A stretch of 35,233 nt of DNA from an uncultured Bacteroidia bacterium (GTDB lineage: Bacteria > Bacteroidota > Bacteroidia > Bacteroidales > Prolixibacteraceae): NCBI GenBank assembly GCA_903927965.1, contig CAIYPA010000488.1, positions 1 through 35,233 of the forward strand, read 5' to 3'. This document shows positions 16,605 to 25,827 of this stretch, in pieces (the first letter of the stretch is position 1; each line of letters opens with the position of its first letter). The position numbers were made by a program, and so were the translations under genes. The notes under the pieces are model-generated. The model had not been told where the DNA came from and did not search any database. It saw nothing but the letters and a program-made list of their open reading frames with translations.

Positions 16605-19600
16605 ATGAAACTATTCAATCTTAAGCAAGCCAGAACGTTAGTTGCTACCGCGCAACCAGTTTCCACCGAAGGATCAGGAAGACGGAAATTTATTAAGAAT
16701 GTCGGTTTTTTTGCCTTAAGTGCCAATCCGATTGCTGAATCCATCAAGACAATCACCTTCAGACCCTTTGAAATCAGGTTTTCAGATAATCAATTTGCAG
16801 TTTTGCGAAAGGATGTATTGGTTTGGTCAATTTCGAATGAACACTTCAACAAAGGATATTCTCTAAGCTTAAAGGAATCATCCAATGGCTATTTGCTTCA
16901 TGCAGAACATCTTGGCCTAATAAATACCAACCTCTGTTTTTCGTTGGAGGCAACGATCACTTACGAAAGAATGGAGTGGAAAATGCAAATCGTAATTCCT
17001 GAATTCGGAATCAATGAAAAACTCAATTTTATCGATTGGCTGGATGGTAAGGTGAAATTAGAAAAGGGGATAATCAACGACTTGATTATTAAGAAATTAA
17101 ATAATGTTGACAATGTTTCTGTTATCGGAGAGTGTTCAATCAAAATCGACCACAAATGGAATTGTGAAATCGAAGGCAAAGGGAATATTTCTACTGTTCT
17201 GAATGGCGAGACCTATAATTCTGATCTGGCTTATCTTTCTACCAACAAACAGATACCGGATTTATTGGAAATAAGTCAGGGTTTAAATTTTACAGGTCTT
17301 ACAATTCCAGAATTTGTGGGTTGGAGACGATATATTGAGAACATTAAATTCTATGAAAGCAACCACTTAAAGGCCAATTACCATGCTCCTGATTTGAATT
17401 TTATTTTTTTGGGATCTGAAAATGGTGACGATCATTCGGCTTTTTGGGTTTTGGAAGAAAAAGGGTCACTTTCCTTTTTACCTGAAAAGCGTTTGAACAA
17501 TGAATTTAGCTTTGAAAAATACCTCTATTTTTCGGAATATCAAATGGGGGCCGATCCTGATTTCTACCTTTCGGGAAGCCTGGCGAACAATGGACAATGG
17601 ATAACCAACAAATTAGGTTCTTTCAATTTTATTAACGATGAGAAAATTCCTGTTTTTGAAGCCTTTGGGACAAATAGTCAGATAACCGACCATTTTTTTG
17701 AACCCCGGATGAGGGCTTTCCAACCTTATATCAGCGATGCAATTGCCCTGGTCTCCAAATATAGTAATCCCCAGCCTGTAAGCATTAATCCCCAAAAACC
17801 CGAAAATTCCGGTTCACCACAGGATCCTATTAAACTCAATAAAATCAAACGCGAGCAGGTCGAAAATGTTTCCAAAATGAAGATTGGTTTCGAAGAAGTA
17901 AATTTTCTCCCAAAACAAGCTTTAAAAATTAAATTTCTTCGCCCGGAAGATTTGATTTTATTGGAGTTCGAACTTCATAATTTTAAGTTTTCAAACCGGG
18001 GAGAGGCTCCTTATGTGGAGTTGGCCAATCCTAAGGAAGTTGGAATTGTTGTTGTCTGGTTTCAATCGCAACATACGTTGGAAGAGGCATTCTTTGAGGC
18101 TTCAAATATTCAGGCTAAAGATGGAACTTCTTCAGGGCCTGGTAATATACCACTTCCGGTCAGGCAAATTCGTGCCAAAAAGAGCCGACTTGTTTATGAA
18201 CTGCCTGTTGGTCATGCCGGTTTTCCTTTAATTGTGGAAGGGTTATTGGATTGGTCGAAGTATAACCTTCGTGTCCATCCCCGCGCATGGGCTAAAGTTG
18301 AATCTTACACAGTAGGCCCCGTGGCCTATCCATCAGGGGCTGTTTCAGTAACGAATACTGCAACTATTGAAGCGACTACAAAATTTATTGATCGTAATAC
18401 CAAGCAAGATCACTATGCCGTAATGATGGCTTCAAACCAAAAAGTTAGGGCCCAAAACCAAAATATCTATGTAGCTTCGGTACTCGACAAATTGTTAAAA
18501 TCCGAAAAATCATTCACACTTGCACCTGAATTTAACATTGCCGTTATTAATAAGATTGACCTCAGTGTTGGGCCAATTCCCGATACAAGTACTTCGATCG
18601 AAGCTCCTGCCTTACTCTATATCTCGCCTAATCAGGTAAGTGATTTTACTCATAAAATTGAGCTTGAAACCCGTGATGTAGATGAAAGGGTCACAACAAA
18701 TACTTTACAACTCAACCAGAACAACAGGGTTTTTGACCCGCTTTTCTTGGGGAAGGGAGAAATCGTCGAATTGTGGCACAGCAGGATGGGCACCAAATTG
18801 AAAAACGGGAAGGTTATCTTTTATCATCTTGAAAAGTTACAGACAATCAGGGCATTATGGGCTTATGACGGAATAAGGGAATGGCCTGATCCTGCAAAAT
18901 TGCCAAAAGCCTACAAAAAAGATTACAAGAATTTGCCGTTCATGGCTTCGCTCGATGCTGACGACCGCATCAAATTGGTCCACGAAACATCAAATTATTA
19001 TATTCCTGATTACCAGCCGGTTGCTGTCCCTGTTAAAATGTTGATGCTTACCTCCTTAGGTGCGTACATCGACTGGCATGCCTTTTTCAATGTCCCTGTT
19101 CCTGCCGATACCTATCTCAACATTGTAGAATGGGAACATCGTGCAACATTGGGAAGGGACCACTATGTAAAAATCGTGAAGAAAGGTTACCTTTTTCCTG
19201 TCGGACACCGGGCAGTGCTGGTGAAAGTGACAGAACGCAAGTTTAACAAAGCTACAAAAGCAGCCATTTGCCGGCAGAGGATGTATATCGTAGTGCTTGA
19301 GAAGGAAGTCCTTTATCCCCGCGTCGATCCTGCGAATAAATTTATCCGGTTTCCGTTCCAGTCGATTCGGATCGATACCCCATTCACACCAGATATTGAT
19401 AACCCCACCGAATCAACTATCATTAAATCATCAAGTTATAATTTTTATATCAATGTTGGGAAGGAAGGTTTTAAATTTAATGTGGTTGCAACAGACAAAG
19501 AAGGGATTGATCACAAGATCAGGATGCCACTGGTTTTTACAGAAACAGGTATTGCACGCGATCTCAATGAAATTGGAGGAGTTATCGCAGAATATAACAA

Positions 19601-21386
19601 GAAAACCAAATTTACGAATATTCCATTTAATGGACAGAAAATAGGGTATGCCGAATCACTTGTTGAGGGCGATACATTATTCGAGACCGATACCCTTGAG
19701 TTTGGTGCACAAAAATACCCTGCGACGGGTTTAGGGGAACTGAAATTTCATCCGATGATGCAATCTTCCAAAATTTACCTGAAACAGGTGGAAGAACTTA
19801 CCGGGAATCGCAAAGTTGCATCAATCACCCTTGAAGATGATCAAAATGATGGGATGGTTTTTGCAAAAGTGACCGATGCAGTGCTTGACTTTTCGGGCGG
19901 AACCGACAAATCGGGGGGATTTATTTCACCAAACATGAACATTACCGGGTTAAGCAAATTGCAGGGACCCATTGGCGGTGATGTTGAAGATCTGAAGAAA
20001 CTAGTTTTTAATGCCTCTAAATTTTTTGAGAAAATTGGGGATTCCCTTCCATCGGCAAAAATATTTGGTGTGATCGATATTTTTGACTTGTTTCCAACTG
20101 ACTCCAGTTTGGGCGGATCGTTTGATAGTATGATCAATGCTGTCAAAAAGATAAGAGATGAAATTGAAAGTATTAAAGATGAAATCTTATACCTTGAAAA
20201 TCAGGCAAAAGAGACCAAAGAAGATATTACTTCGCAAATGGCCGCTTTTAAGAAAAACATCGAAGATAAAGTCAAGGAGTTGATCGCAGCATTGAACAGC
20301 AATACACCCCGAATTCCTAATTTAAAGACCTATCTTACCGAATCGGCCTTTTATGCAGAATATAAGTGGAATCCCGAGCTGGCCAGCAACGACATGACAA
20401 TCATCGCTGATTTACTTAAGGTGCAGGTAACCGACCATAAAACAGCGCTTACAATCAGCACAAAATTTGTCAAACCATTCGATTCGACTATCCCTGCTTC
20501 ACTTAACGGGTTGGCCCGTTTTGAGAAATTCACCATTGACATTGTACCTTTGCTTTCGGTCAAATTCAATTACATTGAATTCAGATCCGGTTCATCCCAG
20601 AAAACAGATGTAAAGGTAGATATTGATGCGAATGATCCGATCGCCTTTAAGGGAGCCCTCTCGTTTGTGAACAGTCTGCAAAGTATCATCCCAAGCACCG
20701 GATTTTCTGACGATGGTCCTTTTATCGATCTGAGTCCAACCGGAATAACAGCAGGATTCAACATCAGCATCCCGAGTGTAGAAGTTGGTGTTTGTTCAAT
20801 AACCAACATGATGTTGGGTGCCAGCATCACCCTGCCCTTTACAGGGGCACCACTGACCCTGGCATTCAATTTCGCTACCCGCGAAAATCCTTTCCTGCTT
20901 ACAGTCTCTTGTTTTGGTGGTGGTGGTTACTTTTTACTTGTAAGTACGCTTCATGGCATACAGTCCGTTGAAGCTGCTTTTGAATTTGGGGCATCGCTTT
21001 CCCTGAATATTGGCGTTGCCTCCGGAAGCGTATCCGTAATGGGAGGATTTTACTTCAAGGTTGAGGCTGTAACCAAAAATGGTGAAGATACAACTGATGT
21101 TACCCTCACCGGTTACATCAGAATAAATGGCAGGCTTTCCATTTTGGGAATTATCACCTTATCGCTCGAATTCTACCTTGCCCTGACAGCCGTCCTCGAA
21201 GGTGGGAAAGTCCAGCGGATTGAAGGAGAGGCCACTTTGAAAGTAAAGGTGGAAGTGCTCTTCTTTAGTAAAACGGTCTCTATGACTGTACGGCGGGAAA
21301 TTGCAGGTGCCGATGCTGACCCAAAATTTTCACAAATGATCGAATTGGAAGACTGGAAGCAATATTGTCTTGCATTTGCAGGGTGA
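16605..21386 (+). CDS. Giant uncharacterised protein A (1593 aa; Tat-like motif, coiled coil, Gly-rich beta C-terminus)
   Basis: I recognise no family of known function. Residues 26-31 read RRKFIK, close to the twin-arginine consensus, but the following hydrophobic stretch (NVGFFALSANPIA) is weak, so Tat export is uncertain; no Sec signal is present. Most of 50-1150 looks beta-rich. Distinct segments are EIVELWHSRMGTKL (about 720), a basic region GRDHYVKIVKKGYLFPVGHR (about 845-865) and a Cys-containing CRQRMYIVVLEKE. A coiled coil spans about 1179-1232 (KKIRDEIESIKDEI ... ). The last ~200 residues (from about 1394) are a Gly/Ser/Phe-rich beta domain with LLTVSCFGGGGYFLL, EFGASLSLNIGVASGS and a closing DWKQYCLAFAG. 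From memory, large uncharacterised proteins in other phyla share some of these motifs; I could not verify this. The ATG at 16605 is the only good start. Giant protein B follows 68 bases downstream. Confidence 0.85.
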   Translation: MKLFNLKQARTLVATAQPVSTEGSGRRKFIKNVGFFALSANPIAESIKTITFRPFEIRFSDNQFAVLRKDVLVWSISNEHFNKGYSLSLKESSNGYLLHAEHLGLINTNLCFSLEATITYERMEWKMQIVIPEFGINEKLNFIDWLDGKVKLEKGIINDLIIKKLNNVDNVSVIGECSIKIDHKWNCEIEGKGNISTVLNGETYNSDLAYLSTNKQIPDLLEISQGLNFTGLTIPEFVGWRRYIENIKFYESNHLKANYHAPDLNFIFLGSENGDDHSAFWVLEEKGSLSFLPEKRLNNEFSFEKYLYFSEYQMGADPDFYLSGSLANNGQWITNKLGSFNFINDEKIPVFEAFGTNSQITDHFFEPRMRAFQPYISDAIALVSKYSNPQPVSINPQKPENSGSPQDPIKLNKIKREQVENVSKMKIGFEEVNFLPKQALKIKFLRPEDLILLEFELHNFKFSNRGEAPYVELANPKEVGIVVVWFQSQHTLEEAFFEASNIQAKDGTSSGPGNIPLPVRQIRAKKSRLVYELPVGHAGFPLIVEGLLDWSKYNLRVHPRAWAKVESYTVGPVAYPSGAVSVTNTATIEATTKFIDRNTKQDHYAVMMASNQKVRAQNQNIYVASVLDKLLKSEKSFTLAPEFNIAVINKIDLSVGPIPDTSTSIEAPALLYISPNQVSDFTHKIELETRDVDERVTTNTLQLNQNNRVFDPLFLGKGEIVELWHSRMGTKLKNGKVIFYHLEKLQTIRALWAYDGIREWPDPAKLPKAYKKDYKNLPFMASLDADDRIKLVHETSNYYIPDYQPVAVPVKMLMLTSLGAYIDWHAFFNVPVPADTYLNIVEWEHRATLGRDHYVKIVKKGYLFPVGHRAVLVKVTERKFNKATKAAICRQRMYIVVLEKEVLYPRVDPANKFIRFPFQSIRIDTPFTPDIDNPTESTIIKSSSYNFYINVGKEGFKFNVVATDKEGIDHKIRMPLVFTETGIARDLNEIGGVIAEYNKKTKFTNIPFNGQKIGYAESLVEGDTLFETDTLEFGAQKYPATGLGELKFHPMMQSSKIYLKQVEELTGNRKVASITLEDDQNDGMVFAKVTDAVLDFSGGTDKSGGFISPNMNITGLSKLQGPIGGDVEDLKKLVFNASKFFEKIGDSLPSAKIFGVIDIFDLFPTDSSLGGSFDSMINAVKKIRDEIESIKDEILYLENQAKETKEDITSQMAAFKKNIEDKVKELIAALNSNTPRIPNLKTYLTESAFYAEYKWNPELASNDMTIIADLLKVQVTDHKTALTISTKFVKPFDSTIPASLNGLARFEKFTIDIVPLLSVKFNYIEFRSGSSQKTDVKVDIDANDPIAFKGALSFVNSLQSIIPSTGFSDDGPFIDLSPTGITAGFNISIPSVEVGVCSITNMMLGASITLPFTGAPLTLAFNFATRENPFLLTVSCFGGGGYFLLVSTLHGIQSVEAAFEFGASLSLNIGVASGSVSVMGGFYFKVEAVTKNGEDTTDVTLTGYIRINGRLSILGIITLSLEFYLALTAVLEGGKVQRIEGEATLKVKVEVLFFSKTVSMTVRREIAGADADPKFSQMIELEDWKQYCLAFAG

Positions 21387-21454
21387 GATTCCTTTTATTA
21401 AATATAGCTAATTAGCAGATTGATTGAAAACCAACGATTTATAAACAACAAGAT

Positions 21455-24400
21455 ATGTCACAGGAATTAATATTTACGGTATTGCCTCATCAGCGGATCG
21501 TTCGCGATGGGCATAACTACCTTCAGCTATCGGTTTATGTAACAATACGCCTGGAGTCTGTTTCCAACGGTAAACTATCTGATTTTGAAGATATACTCAA
21601 TTGGCCTGACAGAATCATGAACAATAAATATGTTTTTGAGTTCAACAGTAGCGCTCTGGCTCTTCCGGGTGAACTTCAAAAAACGAAAATAAATAGCGAC
21701 TTGTATAAAAAACTGTTATTCGGTGATATACGTGTGAATAAGTTTGTTCAGGAGGACCTCACCCTCAAAAGGATCAACTCCTTTCCGATGCGGCATGTCA
21801 AGGATTTCGTATTGAAAAACTATACACTGGCAGCGATTGAAGATTCAATAAATTTAGTCTCTGCTGACAAATTTATTGATGAAGAACGTTTTGGCCTTTT
21901 TTCACCGATTAAGATCGATGAGAATGAGCTCTTCAATGTCAACAACAATCGGATGAAAAATTTTGACAAAACAAAAAAACCGATTGTTAGTAGGTTGCCG
22001 CCCAACGATATACGGTTTAACCTCCAAAAATTCCGTTTTATTCCCGGATCGAAACAAATCAACCCCGTTTTGGACATTTCTCAATTCCGAAATTTTCATA
22101 AATTGGACCGTGAAAAGGTCAAAATTGTACCCTTTATCATCAAAAAACCAGAATTTGAATTCCATGACATTGTCGCCGCTGCAAACAGCTATCCTCAAAT
22201 TATGCGGAAGCTTGGTTATATACTTGATTTTGAGGTGGCACTTTCTGTCACCATTCCTGTTACAGGGAACATCCGGTTACAACCCTCTTCCTTTACCTTC
22301 ACAGAAAAAGAGTGTACAACATCCTTTCCTTCCACTGCCTATGAGATCACCAAAAGCGGATTCTATGCAGCCGATCGAACGGATTCGATTTTCAAGCGGG
22401 GCTTTGTGAAGATCAATACGGATGACTTTTCGGTTGTTCAGCTCGATACAGATGGTGTGGCCTTAAAGGCGAGCAATATGGCTGAAAACAAAGTTCATCA
22501 GGTAGTCAAATATTTCAATGTAAAATCGAAACTTTCTGTTAGCCATAATCTTGACAAAAAGAAAATTAATTTTATTGAAACTCCAGTGGATGAAGGACTT
22601 CCATCAATGAGATCGGCTGGGATAGCCATTGTAAAAAACGGGATGGCCGAACATATTTTTAAGGTATTCAACGACAATAAAGTATTGCAGTCCAGCATAT
22701 TGACCAATGCCCCAATAAGCCCTGTTTTTAAGGTTAAAATGCCCGATTTTTCCCTTTACTCGTCTGATATAATTCAGGGATACCGGATGGACATTGCTTA
22801 TACACGCGATCCTGAAAAATGGTATTCACTTCACTTTCGCCTCGATGAATATAAATGGTTTGATAAAAGCAATACTCCCCATGCAATCGATGGAATTGAA
22901 CCCGATGAAGGGTTTATTGAACTGGCCGTGGCCGAGGACCCCAATGATCCGGATGATATTTTTATATCCGAAACACTTGCCCGTTGGGAAGGGTGGAGTC
23001 TCTCGGTTGGAAAGCCTGGTTATGCCATCAACGAAGCCAACGATTACAAATTAAAAGAGGGAGAAAAGGTAAAACGTGATTTTGTCCATGAGAACAAGGC
23101 AATGGAGGAGACAAAATATGCCTTTAACCCGGAAAGTGAATTCAGGATCAACGTACAAACGAAAATCGTTCCCGGAACTTTGCCAAAATTGCGATTTGGA
23201 AGGGAGTACTGTGTAAGGATCAGGGCAGTTGACCTGGCAGGAAACAGTGTTCCATTGACCCAACTCTCTGAAGATGTTGCCGAGACGGTGATCAGCGGTA
23301 TCCGGTATATGCGTTATGAACCATTATCAGGTCCTATCATGCTTACAGGCAATGAATTAAAAGATGGTGAATTTGCAGAAAGAATGGTCATCCGCAGTAA
23401 TTTTGACACCTCGACCGCTGTTTATGAGGACAAATTTTCGATTAAAGGAAACAAACTGGACAATTATTCTCAACGATTTTTACTTCCGCCCAAAAATAGT
23501 CAGCTGATGGCTGAGACTCACGGAATGTTTGAAAAGGCGATGGGTGATTTTCCGGATGCAGCAGCAACAATATACGAAATCATAACCAGTCATGAGGGAC
23601 TTTATGAGAAAAGCAAGGAAAACAAAGAGGTGATTTATAAACCTTCGGATGTTAAGGTCATCTATCTTCCCGACCCTATGGCAGCAGGAGTTGCCATTTT
23701 CCTGGCCGAAGGTTACGAAACTACCCATACCTCCGAATTTGTTCCACGTCTTTTTGGGTTTTATTCCAATGATGAAGTTTCCGCAACCAATACCAATATG
23801 GATATCCCTTCCGACTGGTACAATGCGAAACCATTGACTATCAGACTCGAAGAAGGTGTACTTCATTCAACTTGGGATGCACCGAACAGGGTTTTTACTG
23901 TTTATCTACCACAGGGATATCGTACAAGGCTTAGAATCAGCACCTTTTGGCGCGAAAAAGATATGAAGGAACTTTCTGCGGTCTGGCAGATGGTCAAAGA
24001 AAGCTCACCCATCAACTACAATGCCTTGGAAAAATTGGCCAGGATTGGTCAGCATTGGATGGTTAGCCCTTCAAGGGAAATCGAACTTGTACATGCCGTC
24101 CAACAACCTGTGGAAGAACCTGTTATTAAAGCACTTATACCTGACCGGGATTTTGGTGAGACCATAGCAAGGATCAATATCAGATTCTCGGTGCATGGTG
24201 AAAGTACCGAAAAAGTTGAATTTCAGGCCAAATGGACAGATCCGCTTGATGATGCCATATCTGTTGAGATAAAAAAATCACAGAGGAGCAGTTCTATCCG
24301 CGACCAGGAAATACATTATCATGACGACTTGATCACAAGGGGATCCGTCCCCGCAGTCCCAAAACTTGAGCTGGAAAAGAATCCCAGAATGGTTTTTCAG

Positions 24401-25798
24401 CCCATTAAGGACATGAAAGTAAAAACCGAAGTCGAATTTAAAGCAAATCCCCAACCCGATGCGTCAAAAGTAAATATCCTTTATAAGAAGCAGTCAACGG
24501 CATTTGACACGCTCCAGCAGACCAAGCTTTCGGCAAAGAATACCCTGGTCAACAATCTGAAGTTCGATATTGCAGAGTCCAAGTTTAACTTTATTAAAGG
24601 GATTGATCTGCGTTTCGATCCATTGGTGATCAATTTTGACGATACAAAACATCATTGGGTCGATTTCAGGATCGTTGCAGCTTCGCGTTACCGTGAATAT
24701 TTCGATAAAATATTGACCAATTTCGCCAATCCTCCTACTACTCGTGAAAGCAAGATGGTCGAAAAAATCAATATATTGAGTACTGTCCGTCCGTCTATTC
24801 CCGAAATTGACTATGTAATTCCTACTTTTGAATGGCGCAAATCACAAAATGAGAATACGATACGCCATCAAAGATTAGGTGGCGGTCTCCGGGTTTTCCT
24901 GAAACGCCCATGGTTTTCAACAGGGGCTGATGAAATGCTTGCTGTTATACTTCCTCCACCCTCAGCCGAGATCAGCCTTGCGAGCATATTGGTTGATTCT
25001 GCCCGTGAATACACAATGAACTATACTTATTGGGGCCTCGATCCATTGCATAATTCGGGCCAACCCGATCAGATCACTCCAAAACCGACTGATTTCAGGT
25101 TGAATCCGGTTATTGATAATAACCTTGAATATCCCGACAAACCGGATTTAATAGCCAATGCAGTCGCTTATCCTGTGCATTTCGATGAAAGCCGGCAGCA
25201 ATGGTTCTGCGATTTGGCGATCAATCCGAAAAATATGTATTTCCCGTTTATCAAACTGGCTTTGGCACGCTATCAGCCACATTCGGTCAGAAAAGCACAG
25301 TTTGATTGTTGCCTTTCACATGTTGTTTTAGCAGAGATGATCCAGTTGATGCCCGATCGGCAAACAACAATCCAATTCAAGAAAGAAGATGTCAATTCAA
25401 AGTTCACGGTAACAATCGAAGGGCTGATCTATCAGGAAGCACTGCCATCATATGGAATTTTTAATTACTTCCATATTAGTTTACTCGACAGCCGGATTGC
25501 GCAACCTGTGTTCGGAGTGATTGATGATGGTTTGTCGAAACAGAAACTCGAAGACGAAAAAGTCGATATTCAATTGACAGCCAGAGATATATCTGGAAAC
25601 CGGTTTAAGGTAACCAGGGATTTTAAATTGCCAGGCAAATACAAAAGTGCACCTTTCGTTGTGATTATTGAGGAATACGAACGTGGACCGAAGAGCATGT
25701 CCCTCCCCGCGGACTATAAAGAGAGGATAGAACAGTCGGATGAGACAGATAAAATTGTCTATGCTGATGTTTTTAAAATCAACGAAGTAAAATCATAA
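21455..25798 (+). CDS. Giant uncharacterised protein B (1447 aa; FN3-like segment)
   Basis: No recognised function. The protein starts MSQELIFTVLPHQR with no signal peptide or membrane segment, so it is either cytoplasmic or exported by a dedicated route. Around 570-605 a fibronectin-III-like strand pattern is visible (LRFGREYCVRIRAVDLAGN). Other distinctive stretches are LPPKNSQLMAETHGMFEKA (about 680), YLPDPMAAGVAIFLAEGYE (about 737), HQRLGGGLRVFLKRPWFS (about 1135), YWGLDPLHNS (about 1192), FIKLALARYQPHSV (about 1265) and LSHVVLAEMIQLMPDR. The C-terminal ~120 residues again look like a beta-sandwich (VDIQLTARDISGNRF). It lies 68 bases after protein A; a 10-bp palindrome GCTAATTAGC (21407-21416) is in the gap. 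Base composition resembles the neighbours. The two giants are probably co-expressed and may act together; that is inference. Confidence 0.85.
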   Translation: MSQELIFTVLPHQRIVRDGHNYLQLSVYVTIRLESVSNGKLSDFEDILNWPDRIMNNKYVFEFNSSALALPGELQKTKINSDLYKKLLFGDIRVNKFVQEDLTLKRINSFPMRHVKDFVLKNYTLAAIEDSINLVSADKFIDEERFGLFSPIKIDENELFNVNNNRMKNFDKTKKPIVSRLPPNDIRFNLQKFRFIPGSKQINPVLDISQFRNFHKLDREKVKIVPFIIKKPEFEFHDIVAAANSYPQIMRKLGYILDFEVALSVTIPVTGNIRLQPSSFTFTEKECTTSFPSTAYEITKSGFYAADRTDSIFKRGFVKINTDDFSVVQLDTDGVALKASNMAENKVHQVVKYFNVKSKLSVSHNLDKKKINFIETPVDEGLPSMRSAGIAIVKNGMAEHIFKVFNDNKVLQSSILTNAPISPVFKVKMPDFSLYSSDIIQGYRMDIAYTRDPEKWYSLHFRLDEYKWFDKSNTPHAIDGIEPDEGFIELAVAEDPNDPDDIFISETLARWEGWSLSVGKPGYAINEANDYKLKEGEKVKRDFVHENKAMEETKYAFNPESEFRINVQTKIVPGTLPKLRFGREYCVRIRAVDLAGNSVPLTQLSEDVAETVISGIRYMRYEPLSGPIMLTGNELKDGEFAERMVIRSNFDTSTAVYEDKFSIKGNKLDNYSQRFLLPPKNSQLMAETHGMFEKAMGDFPDAAATIYEIITSHEGLYEKSKENKEVIYKPSDVKVIYLPDPMAAGVAIFLAEGYETTHTSEFVPRLFGFYSNDEVSATNTNMDIPSDWYNAKPLTIRLEEGVLHSTWDAPNRVFTVYLPQGYRTRLRISTFWREKDMKELSAVWQMVKESSPINYNALEKLARIGQHWMVSPSREIELVHAVQQPVEEPVIKALIPDRDFGETIARINIRFSVHGESTEKVEFQAKWTDPLDDAISVEIKKSQRSSSIRDQEIHYHDDLITRGSVPAVPKLELEKNPRMVFQPIKDMKVKTEVEFKANPQPDASKVNILYKKQSTAFDTLQQTKLSAKNTLVNNLKFDIAESKFNFIKGIDLRFDPLVINFDDTKHHWVDFRIVAASRYREYFDKILTNFANPPTTRESKMVEKINILSTVRPSIPEIDYVIPTFEWRKSQNENTIRHQRLGGGLRVFLKRPWFSTGADEMLAVILPPPSAEISLASILVDSAREYTMNYTYWGLDPLHNSGQPDQITPKPTDFRLNPVIDNNLEYPDKPDLIANAVAYPVHFDESRQQWFCDLAINPKNMYFPFIKLALARYQPHSVRKAQFDCCLSHVVLAEMIQLMPDRQTTIQFKKEDVNSKFTVTIEGLIYQEALPSYGIFNYFHISLLDSRIAQPVFGVIDDGLSKQKLEDEKVDIQLTARDISGNRFKVTRDFKLPGKYKSAPFVVIIEEYERGPKSMSLPADYKERIEQSDETDKIVYADVFKINEVKS

Positions 25799-25827
25799 AT
25801 TCGAAACTTTAGGTGCATATTCAGACC

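Noticed and set aside
21963-22409. 148-codon plus-strand frame inside giant gene B
   Set aside because: It is fully overlapped by the giant gene in another frame and its product looks low in structure; no start context.
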